A DNA stretch of 64,000 nt, taken from Wolbachia endosymbiont (group B) of Protocalliphora azurea (lineage in GTDB: Bacteria; Pseudomonadota; Alphaproteobacteria; Rickettsiales; Anaplasmataceae). Of this stretch, positions 30,201 to 38,087 are shown piece after piece. The number at the start of each line of letters is the position of its first letter. Within the stretch, counting starts at the first letter, position 1. Both the position numbers and the translations under genes were made by a program. Below the pieces are notes generated by a model. The model searched no databases, was not told the DNA's origin, and saw only the letters and a list, made by a program, of their open reading frames with translations. The stretch covers positions 992,001 through 1,056,000 of the forward strand of contig NZ_OX366394.1 of the NCBI RefSeq assembly GCF_947251865.1, given 5' to 3'.

Positions 30201-32082
30201 CATTGATCCATATAACGTTGTCATAACAATCTTTACTATATTCTTGAACATATTGTCTAGCTAACTCAGTTTTTCCTATTCCTCCTAAACCGCTAATTGA
30301 GGTTATTTGTGATATTACTGTTACTTTTTCTGAATTAAGTTGTATCTTATTATGTAGGTCAATTAACTCTTCCCTTCTTCCAGCAAACAAAATTACTGGC
30401 TTTTTCACATTAAACCAAATAGGCTTTCTTACTTGCTCTCTTGCTACAACTGCATCATATATCTTATCAAGCTTTTTATCTATTTTCTCGAAACTTTTTT
30501 CACTTTCTTTCCTTCCTTCTACAATAGAATCTGCTATCTTGTGACGTTGCCTACTGGCTTCCTGATATTGACTCATTAATTCATCAAAGACTCCCTTAAT
30601 CTCATTTTGATTACTTTCTATGTAACCTGATAACTCATTAAAATTCTTACCTATATAATCCTCTAATTCATTGAAGTTTTTTTCAGCTTCCTGTTCCATT
30701 TCTCCTTTGAATTTGCTTAGTAACCTCTCTTCGACTAACTTCGGATCTTGCTTATTAATCTCATTCAATAATTCATCTTCCCATTCTTCATTTGTTTTCC
30801 CATCTGACTTTAAAACATACCTATACTCTTCTCTGGGAGGATTTTCTTCACTGTATTCTTTCATGAATTTTTTTATTTTATTTTCCAACTCCCACTTCAA
30901 AAGAAGACGATAGCCATATTTGCTAGTATCACTCTTTCCGTCTATTCTCCTATAGTATTTATCAGCACGACCATCGCTCTTTATCGTTACTAATCCCGCT
31001 TTATCAAATATTTCTGCAGTATTCCATGAATTTTTACTTTCTAAAGTATGTCCTAGCTTAATATGAGGAACACCAGTGTAGGTTTGTTTATATCTTTTTG
31101 ATTTTCCAAAAATAATACCCTCAGTAATTGAGGAAGCACAAAGCTCTTTTTCAGTATTTTTTCTATAGTAATCAACCACTCTATTCACAGCATCTTCTGC
31201 TAATTTTGTCATTGCTCTCCGCCAACTTCCTTCTGCTGTTACTTGTATAAATTGGCTCTCAAAACTTTGAAAGATTTCAATACCAGATTTTACTAACTCT
31301 TCCCTGACTTTGATTGGATCCTTTTTAAATATATACAATTGATCTATCAGCTTTTTAAGCTCTGCTCTATTATAACTACTACCAATGCTGGATATTGTTG
31401 CTCGAAGAATGTTAATTCCAATAAGAGGAATTACTTTTGATTCCGCTTCTCCTTGTTCTGTTCCACCTTTTCCTATATATATTATCATATTAACAAAATC
31501 AGCCCATTTACCTTGCTTTCCTCTTTGATTTTCTAGTCTCTTATAGTACTCTGATAAAGAGCGTTCATAAATAAAAACAAAATCTTCAACAAACTTTCTT
31601 AGCTTTTCATGTACTTCCTCCTCCTGTGCAGAAAGTCCTTTTACTTGATCAGAAAATTTTTTTAAATGTTCTTCTAGAGTCCTAATAATCTCTCCCTTAT
31701 TTTGTTGCTTAGCAATATCTAGTGGAGTTTTACCTTGATTATTTTTAATATTTGGGTCTATACCAGACACATTCAAAAGAAGTTCAACAATGTCTTGATG
31801 ATTTTTGCTTACAGCAACATGTAGTGGTGTATTACCACCATCATTGAGATCAATATCATTAATATTTTCTACTTGAGTAAGTAACCCTTCAATTTCACTA
31901 ATCTTATTTAGCTGAGGATTATCCGTTCTATGCTCACGTATCGCAAGAAACAACTTGGCAATATTAATATCATTAGGGTTATATTGACGTCTTATTCTAT
32001 TTTTAAATTGAAAAGATTTTTCTTCCCTATCTAACTTAACTGCTTGTGAATCTGTCCTGAGATAATCTATTACCTTCACCAT
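24298..32082 (-). CDS. Giant modular effector: ankyrin / NB-ARC / TPR / latrotoxin-CTD-like
   Basis: An intact frame of 2594 residues. Order: ankyrin repeats (about 80-140, GNTPLHVAVSKNHQDIVELL); a module shared with the gene at 58860 (about 265-395, SKYGYRLLL); NB-ARC/STAND NTPase (565-850) with P-loop SGLGGIGKTELARQY and Walker B-like SLFIFDDAEKS; ten or so 42-residue TPRs (975-1375, consensus ALPILEKHYGEDHFEVA); Gly/Ala-rich hydrophobic segments (1545-1650); a Cys-rich then RTX-like beta region (LYGEDGIDTLDLTG, about 1870). A basic RNRR site is near 2380, and a tail (SSWINHLFGWVKSSVSGLL) resembles the latrotoxin C-terminal domain known from phage-WO eukaryotic-association genes. No signal peptide is seen. 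A host-directed toxin or effector is inferred. Confidence 0.85.
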   Translation of the reverse strand: MVKVIDYLRTDSQAVKLDREEKSFQFKNRIRRQYNPNDINIAKLFLAIREHRTDNPQLNKISEIEGLLTQVENINDIDLNDGGNTPLHVAVSKNHQDIVELLLNVSGIDPNIKNNQGKTPLDIAKQQNKGEIIRTLEEHLKKFSDQVKGLSAQEEEVHEKLRKFVEDFVFIYERSLSEYYKRLENQRGKQGKWADFVNMIIYIGKGGTEQGEAESKVIPLIGINILRATISSIGSSYNRAELKKLIDQLYIFKKDPIKVREELVKSGIEIFQSFESQFIQVTAEGSWRRAMTKLAEDAVNRVVDYYRKNTEKELCASSITEGIIFGKSKRYKQTYTGVPHIKLGHTLESKNSWNTAEIFDKAGLVTIKSDGRADKYYRRIDGKSDTSKYGYRLLLKWELENKIKKFMKEYSEENPPREEYRYVLKSDGKTNEEWEDELLNEINKQDPKLVEERLLSKFKGEMEQEAEKNFNELEDYIGKNFNELSGYIESNQNEIKGVFDELMSQYQEASRQRHKIADSIVEGRKESEKSFEKIDKKLDKIYDAVVAREQVRKPIWFNVKKPVILFAGRREELIDLHNKIQLNSEKVTVISQITSISGLGGIGKTELARQYVQEYSKDCYDNVIWINAESEIALVESFTRLAKDKLKIDTKDANGKEKDIRSIVEEVYNFFSNSKSLFIFDDAEKSNYLNKFLPIHDSLPGGNGPYILITSHNREWERGIEVINLNELKSEEAIEFVKKGLIIEDESQNEKIKALVEKLQHFPLAIQQAISYIEDQRVTRKFDIDDYLKEYEKKAKDLLNYEGFRGIDNNYAKTTFTTWKIITDKIASNEKHGNLALRILDVISYLAPDNISREFFLDLTGNNEEELRSAVRLLIKYSMVNGEQEQGVLSIHKLVQEVTKIALEEEGKSEEVMKETFELLRASFPYGSDKLEDYLKKRELLPHLEAFLSRIDSWLKKNPQDKEKIEKDYLENLLTWMSDGYFNLGNPKREKELLERVLPILEKHYGEDHFEVFKRLVNLSNSYLVLGDYQRAKDLLERALKIEKQDYEEERFQLVRTLVNLSISYRALDDYQTAKELLERAFPILGNHYREDHSSLAQVLINLSIAYGSLGDYERAKKSIERVFSILGDNYEEEHFESAKMLVNLSIACRGFGDYQTAKELLERALPILENYYGEDHFQVAIAKTNQGITYIALDDYGRAEELLERALPILEKHYGENHVEVAKILVNLSTIYRYFDNYQGAKELLERALPILEKHYGEEHFEIGMILESLGTDYIALGDNQEAKEVLERALSILEKYHERDHVEVSKILVNLSIAYRGLGDTQGVKKLLERALPILEKHYGENHFEVAITLEDLAIADGALGNVQRAKDLLERASAIYQRSKVEECLPSTSSLRNRREAKIGKCELSWEDVDEFNTEKDEKRDFSKIKIDSKKFIDYIKDIPEEKRSQLIELADKVQVKGRFSNLVNRLTSNQKVMNHLNRVKKISSITMHGMIAKNILADFLNRDYQGVAINVGFIAGGQGFAKVAEVASRKGLNLLSEEKVLLGRSLRVASPFLARGTSAFIIYDLVNQVKAFKNGTEGALVGVVGDSIYLGVDAAEIGIEVAEGFKVLEGVSSITGPIGAGVGTAVFIYTDIYMAVKRVDKTDEIIHLTRGEKFIEGLRVFIGMQPEQYIEELMEEKQLYNQLVKQGFEYLKEYSDIQSYVFPTGKSVVNSCRTVPHQVRQCGGAGFGELCMRRINVTLYTEECKVKFKIDLDSKVLLDGKGIDIKWSRARPNNPSGGKLFCFSQGNDEPAPNYGSYLCENAIGLSNNKIEGYNLINLGEGEDYARGFKDSPNVFVVNDGSKEYYGGNKNDIFVLQGDLIEGSLYGEDGIDTLDLTGFAQEAVSVNVYLNTNIGTIVYNRYGYSGFQINSVERVLGRKAKADHIFSACETKFLDGNGGKEDQLDYLEIKDNNCVYDIQVIVRNYTEVNNLALKGNFNYIVPFQKGSPSVKLLANFENNHRFIFDYLLADIQSIDIKDHNSIKFDFSSKVANSNFSISISYNIMNNIIYQLKDSAEIKVGKERNLYAIQNTNKTIDEIIESYPAIANKLNMTIAVQDGDESILVGYGKCEVIYNNPIYNSHLIGNGGKNIYVITIASGEQRYEHNIFSMPQINIYNPDQASSIDTLDLRNVIKIIQDDLKIHINLPRIFQDGNDLLVRLEAEMGQSFLLEVLTVRLKDGLDWYENLHIISDSAPMKISSELELKPLPLIFEKDKEIIVVTGQDVEKDAELITPRKGGNNTFVRSNGHDLIITNAFDSTITKDDFCSITLSKFYKTPKMKTLSIKFTDKEIVLKDYEKEISTARDVNVVKKEYKDQVYDDVFTEVMLSDQPHRHRQHIRNRRMVSSSAKPSSWINHLFGWVKSSVSGLLDSRAALPETSANYSNTSGTSQFSSEVCISNNFGLGFFLLQSFLDKKYPLPKFCSATHEEVLADTLNIMEEFKKTLKKTAKQSGVSVKGFDFFKVYSDIAGHVRNERYSKIPSTLYSAAEEAYPENEKFLSILKGNIEKMFDKQQIVNGGYQPNDIADNKPRSYFNNTTVDKKLQTPVMDYPSQ

Positions 32083-32197
32083 AAAGTTAATTACTTATTT
32101 TATATTTAAATTTAAGATCATATTAGATTTTATTATATATTAGTAAATGAAATCGATAATACAAGTAACTTTTATAGATATTGTATCTTTAGGCTAT

Positions 32198-32226
32198 TTT
32201 ATTGTCCCAAGTTTGGGACAATAAAA
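32198..32226. repeat. Palindrome matching the IS200 right end
   Basis: The sequence ttttattgtcccaa, then gt, then its complement forms a 14-bp stem 116 bp upstream of the giant gene. The right arm, ttgggacaataaaa, is the terminus of each IS200 copy (for example 50434-50446). With the palindrome at 20591 it suggests small IS200-end-derived elements. Confidence 0.75.
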
Positions 32227-32345
32227 TAACCATTTCCAGCGCTCAAAATCAAGAGACGTGAGAAGTGTTTTTCTTGGAATGTGTTGATCTAGCGCCATTC
32301 TGTTAAATGAAGGTACGGATACCTTATCACTTATGCTCCTTCATT

Positions 32346-33365
32346 TTATTGCATGCACCAGTACCTATTGTCAACTAACTGCTGTGAGTCACTATTTTCC
32401 AATTGACTATTAACTTTTTCCTCTAACTTATTACAAATGTCACCTTGCATTCTATGATCAAGATCTTCAAATTGCATTGATGTGTCTGATACGTTATCTT
32501 GAAGCAGTTGTATATTCGGCGTATTTTCCTTAGATATTGCACTTGTATTTTCTAATCTTCTTTTCTTAGACTTACCTAAATGTATAGTTGTCTTCTGTTG
32601 TTTTCTATGTGATTGCACTTTTAAGTCTGAAGAACAAGGGCCTGAGGACATAATTGATTGCGCTTTAACATTTTGGTCATGAATAGCAATACAATAACGC
32701 AAAAGATCTTTGTATTCTAGATTCATAGTAGCCCCTTGCTCTAAAAGGTATTCAATAATATCTAAGCGACCAGCGATAACAGCGTATTCTAGAGGACTAA
32801 CACCATTTCTATCCTGTAGATTTACATTAGCTCCTTTTTCTACAAAGTATTTAACAATATTTAGGTGACCAGCAATAACAGCATAGTGCAGAACCCCCCT
32901 ACCACGCTTATCTTGTAGATTTATGCAAGCTCCTCGCTCTAAAAGGCTAGGAATAATATTTAAGAGACTACTGAATTTTAGATTCATATTAGCCCATTTA
33001 TCTGTAAGGTATTCAATAATATCTGAGCTAGCAGTGACAACATAGTGTAAAAAGCTTATACTGTTTCTACAATATAGATTTACACTATCTTCATATAAAG
33101 TATTACCAACAGCAAAATCAATTACTTTGGATTGTGGAAGAAATGATTTTTTCTCTATTTCCTTTTCTAAACATTTTTTTCTTTCACTTTCAGTAGACAT
33201 TTTTTGTGTAGTACCAAGATGATTTAACCCTATTCTTCTCTCCTGTAACTCTTGCATGTTTTTAAGTTCTTGTGATGCCCCTTTTTTTCCAAGATAGGCA
33301 TACCCAACAGATAATTGTATAAGATTTTTATAAAAACCTATATGATTGCTTTCATACAACTCATA
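32346..33365 (-). pseudogene. Ankyrin protein remnant, 5' end removed by IS630-A
   Basis: About 340 native codons remain. A TPR-like tail (YKNLIQLSVGYAYLGKKGA, then LQERRIGLNHLGTT) resembles the end of the TPR region in the giant gene at 58860 (ELQEKVIGVNHPDTLGT). Ankyrin repeats follow (GVLHYAVIAGHLNIVKYFVE, then SPLEYAVIAGRLDIIEYLLE). The tail is basic and has nuclear-localisation-like KSKKRRLE. The first 34 codons of the apparent frame (MQMFCVILL…) are antisense IS630-A sequence. It is probably the 3' part of a third member of the giant gene family. Whether any product is made is unclear. Confidence 0.68.
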
Positions 33366-34461
33366 CCAAATTCCATTACTAATCGAACAAATAAGAAACA
33401 TTACAAACTCGTTTAATAGTAGTGCTGGAAATACTGACAATAAAATTACACAGAACATCTGCAAGTAAGCCTATGGTATCGTAGACTCTGTTACGTAAAG
33501 TATTGTATTTGATATATTGCCACAACCTCTCAACAGGATTCAGTTCCGGTGAATAAGGAGGCAAGTATATAATGGTAATGTTTTCCTGAAATTTCAAACT
33601 TTTTGATCTATGCCAACTTGCACAATCCATTACAAGAAAGGCTTTTTTCGTGCCTAAATCTTTCGACATCTGCTCCAGAAATATATTCATACAATCAGTG
33701 TTTACATATGGAGCAAGTAGGCTGATTTTCTTACCACTTCTTGGATTTACCGCACTGTAGATATAGAAATTTTGTCTACCAATTTTCATTTTAACCTGCG
33801 TTCTGACCCCTTTTTTAAACCATCCGTGTCCGATTTTTGAATGAGTTCCAAATCGTGATTCATCAAAAAAACACCTCTTTTTCAGGGTGGGAATTGACTA
33901 TTTTATTGAAGTATTTTTTAAACTCTTCTTGCTTGTTTTTATCTTGTTTATGGTGCATTGGCCTCGGTGTTATATAAGAAAATTTCATCCTTTGTATCTC
34001 ACGGTGCACTGTTGATTTGCTAATGTTTAGGCCAAATTCCTCTGAGATTTTTATCTGCACTTCCTTAATAGTAATATTTGGATTTCTTTCTACCCATATT
34101 TCAATTTGCTCACGTTGATTTTTCTTTAATTTGCTTTTTCTTCGCCGCTGAGACGGGGCAAATAATCTTTCTACTCTACCAAATTTTAGATGCTTTATCC
34201 ATTCAGTCAAAGCAGTCCTTGAAATTTTACATATTCTTGCCACAGCGCTTATACTACTTTCTTTTCCTGCTATCACCGCTTGTAACTTTTTTGAAACATA
34301 TGCGTTATTTCTGACCTTTTTTAACATTTCTTTCGCCAAATTTACAACTTTTTCGTCTAATAGTTTTGACCTTAATGCCATTTATACCTCTCTATTTTAT
34401 CTACTTTATTATCACTTCTTTCCCATTATTGTCTATCTGTTCTTTGCATAGTGGGAATTGG
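33366..34461 (-). mobile_element. IS630-A element, copy 3 (complete)
   Basis: A 1096-bp element flanked by TA (33364-33365 and 34462-34463) and inserted in an ankyrin/TPR gene remnant. It is in the opposite orientation to copies 2 and 4. Confidence 0.94.
33379..34381 (-). CDS. IS630 family transposase, two frames (copy 3)
   Basis: The same two-frame structure as at 6200-7202: 172 residues from 34381 to 33863, then the DDE part to 33379, joined by slippage at the T7 run. No differences from the other copies were found. Confidence 0.85.
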
Positions 34462-34463
34462 TA

Positions 34464-34601
34464 TCACCTGAGCTAATCAAGTTGTTGAACTCCGTTAACA
34501 CTTCATCTAATAGATTTCTTTTATCTTTCATACTTATCATTTTTTCAATAAAAGGACTTCTAAGTATGAAAGGACTTTGCTTTTGGTATTTTAGAATATC
34601 A
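34464..34601 (-). pseudogene. Coding fragment between IS630-A and IS200
   Basis: An open stretch encodes DILKYQKQSPFILRSPFIEK and on to LTEFNNLISSG. It lies between an IS200 (34602-35158) and an IS630-A. Removing the IS200 joins it in frame to the ankyrin remnant at 35159 (LLSKENI-DILKYQ). Across IS630-A the join to 33365 is out of frame by one base. It is thus a piece of the same interrupted ankyrin gene. Confidence 0.55.
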
Positions 34602-35158
34602 ATTCAACCACTATGGATTAAAATCCAAAGATTGAGAGAGAGCATAGAATGCTAACTTTCGACTTGAAAGTCACCAAATTTATCTTCTTTTTTAGAGTGA
34701 TTTTCAATATAATTTTTTATCATTTCGTCAGTTACATTTCCGCTAGTCCTGACAAAGTAGCCTACTGCCCACAACCCAATATCTCTTTTTTAGCTCTGGA
34801 AAGTTTTGCTGGATTTTTCTGGAACTTTTTCCTTTTATTAACTGCACTAACTTACTAATACTTAAGTATGGGGGTACAGAAACGTATACGTGTACATGAC
34901 TTGACGCAACTCTACCTCTGATAATTTCTACTTGATTATTTGCACATACTTCTTGTACAACTTCTTTAGCTTTCTTTCCAATATCTCCAACTAGTACTGG
35001 ATATCGATATTTTGTTATCCACACTATGTGATATATATACAGAGTGACTGCTTTTTCTATAATATTCCACATTCTTTCAGATTTTTCACCTTAAAATTAT
35101 ATTCTTAAAAGGATGGACTTCAAGTCCAGGGTTTTTCTCCCAAATTTGGGACAATAAA
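34602..35158 (-). mobile_element. IS200 element, copy 1
   Basis: A 557-bp element running from attcaaccactatgg to gggacaataaa, with subterminal hairpins (ggacttcaagtcc near the tnpA start side). The same length and sequence recur at 49889-50445 and 53524-54080. As usual for the IS200/IS605 group there is no inverted repeat and no target duplication. Confidence 0.9.
34652..35072 (-). CDS. tnpA: IS200 TnpA (Y1 transposase), frameshifted (copy 1)
   Basis: The start MWNIIEKAVTLYIYHIVWIT is at 35072. The HUH metal site is in SSHVHVYVSVPP. The first frame stops after LKKRYWVVGSRLLCQD at 34743. The expected C-terminus (LWAVGYFVRTSGNVTDEMIK, then NYIENHSKKEDKF) is in another frame and ends at 34652. 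The nucleophilic Tyr of this family lies in that last helix (NYIENH), so a working enzyme needs a frame change near ttgggttgtggg. The other two copies have the same break. TnpA cuts and rejoins single strands at hairpin ends. Confidence 0.8.
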
Positions 35159-35608
35159 ACTATATTTTCTTTGCTTAATAACTTTATCAGTTTTACGTTA
35201 TTTGTTGTTATTGCGTACTGAAAAACATCTGTAGCATCTGCTCTTTTCTTTAGCAGTAATTTTACTATATTAAAATGTCTATTTATTGCTGCAAGATATA
35301 TCGCTGATTCTCCTTTATTGTTTAAAATATCTACTTCAACTCCCTCTTCTAAAATCTCTTCTAGGAACTCCTCATATCCTTTTTTTGCAGCTAAATGAAG
35401 TAAACTGTTTTTATCTTCTCCATATTTACTACTCATTAAAATTTCCACTATATCTTGTTTATTCCTTTCTCTTGCATAACAAAATGGTGTTTTGCCTTTA
35501 TCATCTCTAATCAAAGGATCTATATCTTCTCGCGTTAGTAAAACCTCTATTGTTTTAAGTCTTTCAGCATAATGTAATGGTGTTTTATTTTCATAATCTT
35601 GTAAGTTA
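35159..35608 (-). pseudogene. Ankyrin repeat gene fragment, cut at both ends by IS elements
   Basis: About 150 codons of ankyrin repeats (KTPLHYAERLKTIEVLLTRE, then NSLLHLAAKKGYEEFLEEIL and SAIYLAAINRHFNIVKLLLK). The 5' end is at the TA where IS630-B copy B begins (35609), and the 3' end is at an IS200. The apparent start MDYYEKC and end WEKNPGLEVHPF are read from IS sequence. Before the inversion described in the findings this gene would have adjoined IS630-B copy A. Confidence 0.78.
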
Positions 35609-36527
35609 TAGCACTTCTCATAATAGTCCAAAAAAGGTAAGATATGGATTTATAGTAGTGATGGTAAGCATGCCAGCAGCATATAGTTATGACTTAAGGA
35701 AAAAGGTAATGGAAGCATTGGATGAAGGAGAGAGTGGAGAAACTGTTGCCAAGAGATTTAAGATTGGAAAAACAACTTTATATGAGTGGAAGAAAAGACG
35801 TGAGAAAACGGGAGATTTTCAATCAAAAAAGCTTGGAAGCGTGGCATAAAATTACCGACTGGAATGCATTTGCCGAATTTGCAAATGAGCAAGGTGGCAA
35901 AACTCAGTCAGAGATGCTGGGGCAATATTAGTAGACAAACAATTCATCGAGCACTTAAAAATATAGGATTCACAAGAAAAAAAAGACCTACGGATATAAA
36001 GAAAGAAATGAAGAAAAGCGAGCTCAATTTTCAAAGGTTATAGCAACAAAAGAACCTAAAGAATTAGTGTATATAGATGAGTCTGGCATTGATAACACTG
36101 AACCTATGGGTATTGCCAGAAAGGACAGCGGTTTTATGCCCTAAAATCTGGAAAGAAAACTCAACGAATTAGCATGGTTGCAGCCTTAAGTGGAAGAAAA
36201 ATAATTGCTCCGTTAACCTTTAAAGGCCACTGCAATATGGATATCTTTAATAAATGGTTTGAGCAGTTTCTGACACCGATTTTGGAACCTGGACAAACTG
36301 TTATCCTTGATAATGCTACTTTTCATAAGTCTAATAAGATTTGCTAAAGGAGTTGGTGCAGAAATTTTATATCTTCCTCCATATTCTCCAGATTTCAACA
36401 AAATTGAGCATTATTGGTTTGCTATAAAAAACAGAGCCAGGAAAAACATTCCTCTATTCGAATCCTTTCGTCGTGCTGTTGATTCTGCCTTCCTATGACC
36501 TGTTCGGACTATATATGAGAAATGCTA
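35609..36527 (+). mobile_element. IS630-B element, copy B
   Basis: A 919-bp element with inverted ends tagcacttctcataatagtc and tagcatttctcatatatagt (right end complemented), flanked by TA at 35607-35608 and 36528-36529. The left flank is an ankyrin gene and the right flank is the C-terminal half of an IS4 gene. It lies in inverted orientation relative to copy A (6106-8126). Confidence 0.88.
35670..36498 (+). pseudogene. IS630-B transposase (frameshifted), copy B
   Basis: The same gene as at 7237-8065: helix-turn-helix (MPAAYSYDLRKKV…), then the DDE domain spread over several frames (YIDESGIDNTEP, VILDNATFHKSNK, LYLPPYSPDFNKIEHYW). The frame breaks coincide with those in copy A. Confidence 0.82.
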
Positions 36528-37156
36528 TAGATTTGGAAAATTTACTATGAACCCAGATAGAGGCAATATAAGATTAAGACATAAAGAAGAGCTACCTGAC
36601 CTACCGCTCTATGTAGTTCAAGTTATTGAGAAAAATCCTCCTCCTGAATCAACACCACTAGAGTGGATGCTTTTAACGAATCTTTCAGTTAATACTTTTG
36701 ATGAAGCTATTGAAAAAGTTAATTGGTATTGTCTTAGGTGGAAAATAGAAGTCTTACATAAAATTTTAAAATCTGGCCTTAAAGTTGAAGAATGTAGACT
36801 GGTAACAGCAGAAAGATTAATGCGATATCTAACAGTCATGAGTATTATTGCTTGGAGAATTTTCTTCATTACAACAATTGCAAGAACTGATTCAACACTA
36901 CCATGTACTACATTATTAGCTGAAGAAGAATGGAAAGTTTTATACGTCAAAATACATAAAGTAAAGTCATACCCAAATATAACCCCTACTATAAAAGAAG
37001 CTGTTTCATGGATCGCCCAACTTGGAGGTCATTTAGCCAGGAAAAATGATCCAGAACCAGGTCCCATTACTCTTTGGAAAGGGTGGAGACGTCTTTTTGA
37101 TTTAGCAGAAGGATGGAGACTTGCTACTGAACTTTATATTTGTGGGTAATAGTAAG
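36528..37156 (+). mobile_element. IS4 element (Tn5-like), 3' part
   Basis: The end gtgggtaatagtaag (to 37156) is the inverted partner of the end at 9012. The next nine bases, ccctatacc (37157-37165), are the target duplication matching 9013-9021 in complement. Confidence 0.88.
36530..37149 (+). pseudogene. IS4 family (Tn5-like) transposase, C-terminal 206 residues
   Basis: It begins RFGKFTMNPDRG and contains WYCLRWKIEVLHKILKSG, the Y-(2)-R-(3)-E-type signature that supplies the catalytic Glu in IS4 enzymes. It ends LATELYICG. It completes the fragment at 8129-8931 exactly across the TA used by IS630-B. There is no native start, so it is inactive on its own. Confidence 0.9.
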
Positions 37157-37544
37157 CCCTATACCCCATGCCACTAGCGTATGTGCTTAAAACCTTTGCT
37201 TCAAGTTCCGGATGTAAGCTTGTTTGCCTTTTTTTCACTATTTGTGGTTCAAAACTTCCTTCTCTGTCTTTTGGTGTCAATAGTTCAAATGAACCTGCGC
37301 TTGTCTTCAAAGTCTTGCCATTCCTCCCGTTTCTACGATTGTTTTCTTCACTTCCAGCAGATAAATGATGTTCTATTTCACCCTCTAGACTAGCTTCAAG
37401 CAGCCTTTTTATAAATGGCGTTAATGCTCCCTCCTTTCCTGTCAACGGTCTTCCTTCTCGTATAGACGACAGGATATTTGTTTCCAACTCTTTATAATCT
37501 ACCAATCCGTTAGTTCTGTTTACTATTTTCTGACTCATTTTCAA
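37157..37544 (-). pseudogene. IS256 transposase, N-terminal third
   Basis: It encodes MKMSQKIVNRTNGLVDYKEL through KVLSTYASGMGYR, then runs into the IS4 duplication. It continues logically into DIASHVEEMYDQ at 9022 on the opposite strand. Confidence 0.88.
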
Positions 37545-37606
37545 ACCTCCATTTTTTTATATCAATTTATTACTTTTTTTCGATTTGACACACTTTTTTG
37601 AACATT
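37157..37606 (-). mobile_element. IS256 element, 5' part of a split copy
   Basis: The inner boundary is the IS4 duplication ccctatacc. The outer end (cacacttttttgaacatt, to 37606) lacks the last ccc of a normal terminus and runs straight into a second, diverged IS256 remnant. The matching 3' part is at 9013-9904. Confidence 0.85.
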
Positions 37607-37607
37607 A

Positions 37608-38087
37608 CCTAGTGCATCAAATAAGGAACTCTCTGAAATACGTATCGAGCAAAAGTTTTCATGAATGATTTGAAAAAAATATACCGTGCTACAAGTAAAG
37701 AAATTGCAGAAAATTATTTGCTTGAGCTAGAGGAAAAATGGAGCGAAAAGTATCCATTAGTTGTGAAATCTTGGCAGAACAATTGGGAAAGTTTATCCGG
37801 TTACTTCAAGTATTCAGGTCCTGTTAGAAGGCTAATTTATACCACTAATCCCATCGAGGGGCTACACAGGCAAATTAGGAAATTTACCAAGAACAAGGGC
37901 GCATTCACCAGCATAAATGCCTTGTACAAGCTGGTATATTGTGCTATAAGAAAGGTGGAGGAAAAATGGACGATGCCTGTACATGATTGGGCATTATCTA
38001 TATCTCAACTCTATATTTTTTTCCCTAGTAGATTAAAAATTGAGTTGAACTAAAAATTCGGTTTGACACACTTTTTTGAACATTCCC
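37608..38087 (+). pseudogene. Second, diverged IS256 remnant (C-terminal part)
   Basis: It encodes HQIRNSLKYVSSK-like sequence, then MNDLKKIYRATSKEIAENYL to LKIELN, and the terminus gaacattccc at 38087. It differs at many positions from the other IS256 copies (SINALYKLVYCAIRKVEEKW instead of STNALYKQVYCAIKKVEQRW), yet has an intact PIEGLHRQIRKF. It is an independent, older copy. Confidence 0.8.

Noticed and set aside
32346..33464. MQMFCVILL… as a real N-terminus with signal-like hydrophobic sequence (also at 47464).
   Set aside because: These codons are antisense IS630-A sequence, present identically at both insertion sites.
34649..34858. 69-residue frame antisense to IS200 tnpA, in all three copies.
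   Set aside because: It overlaps the frameshifted end of tnpA and is a shadow of the NYIENH segment.
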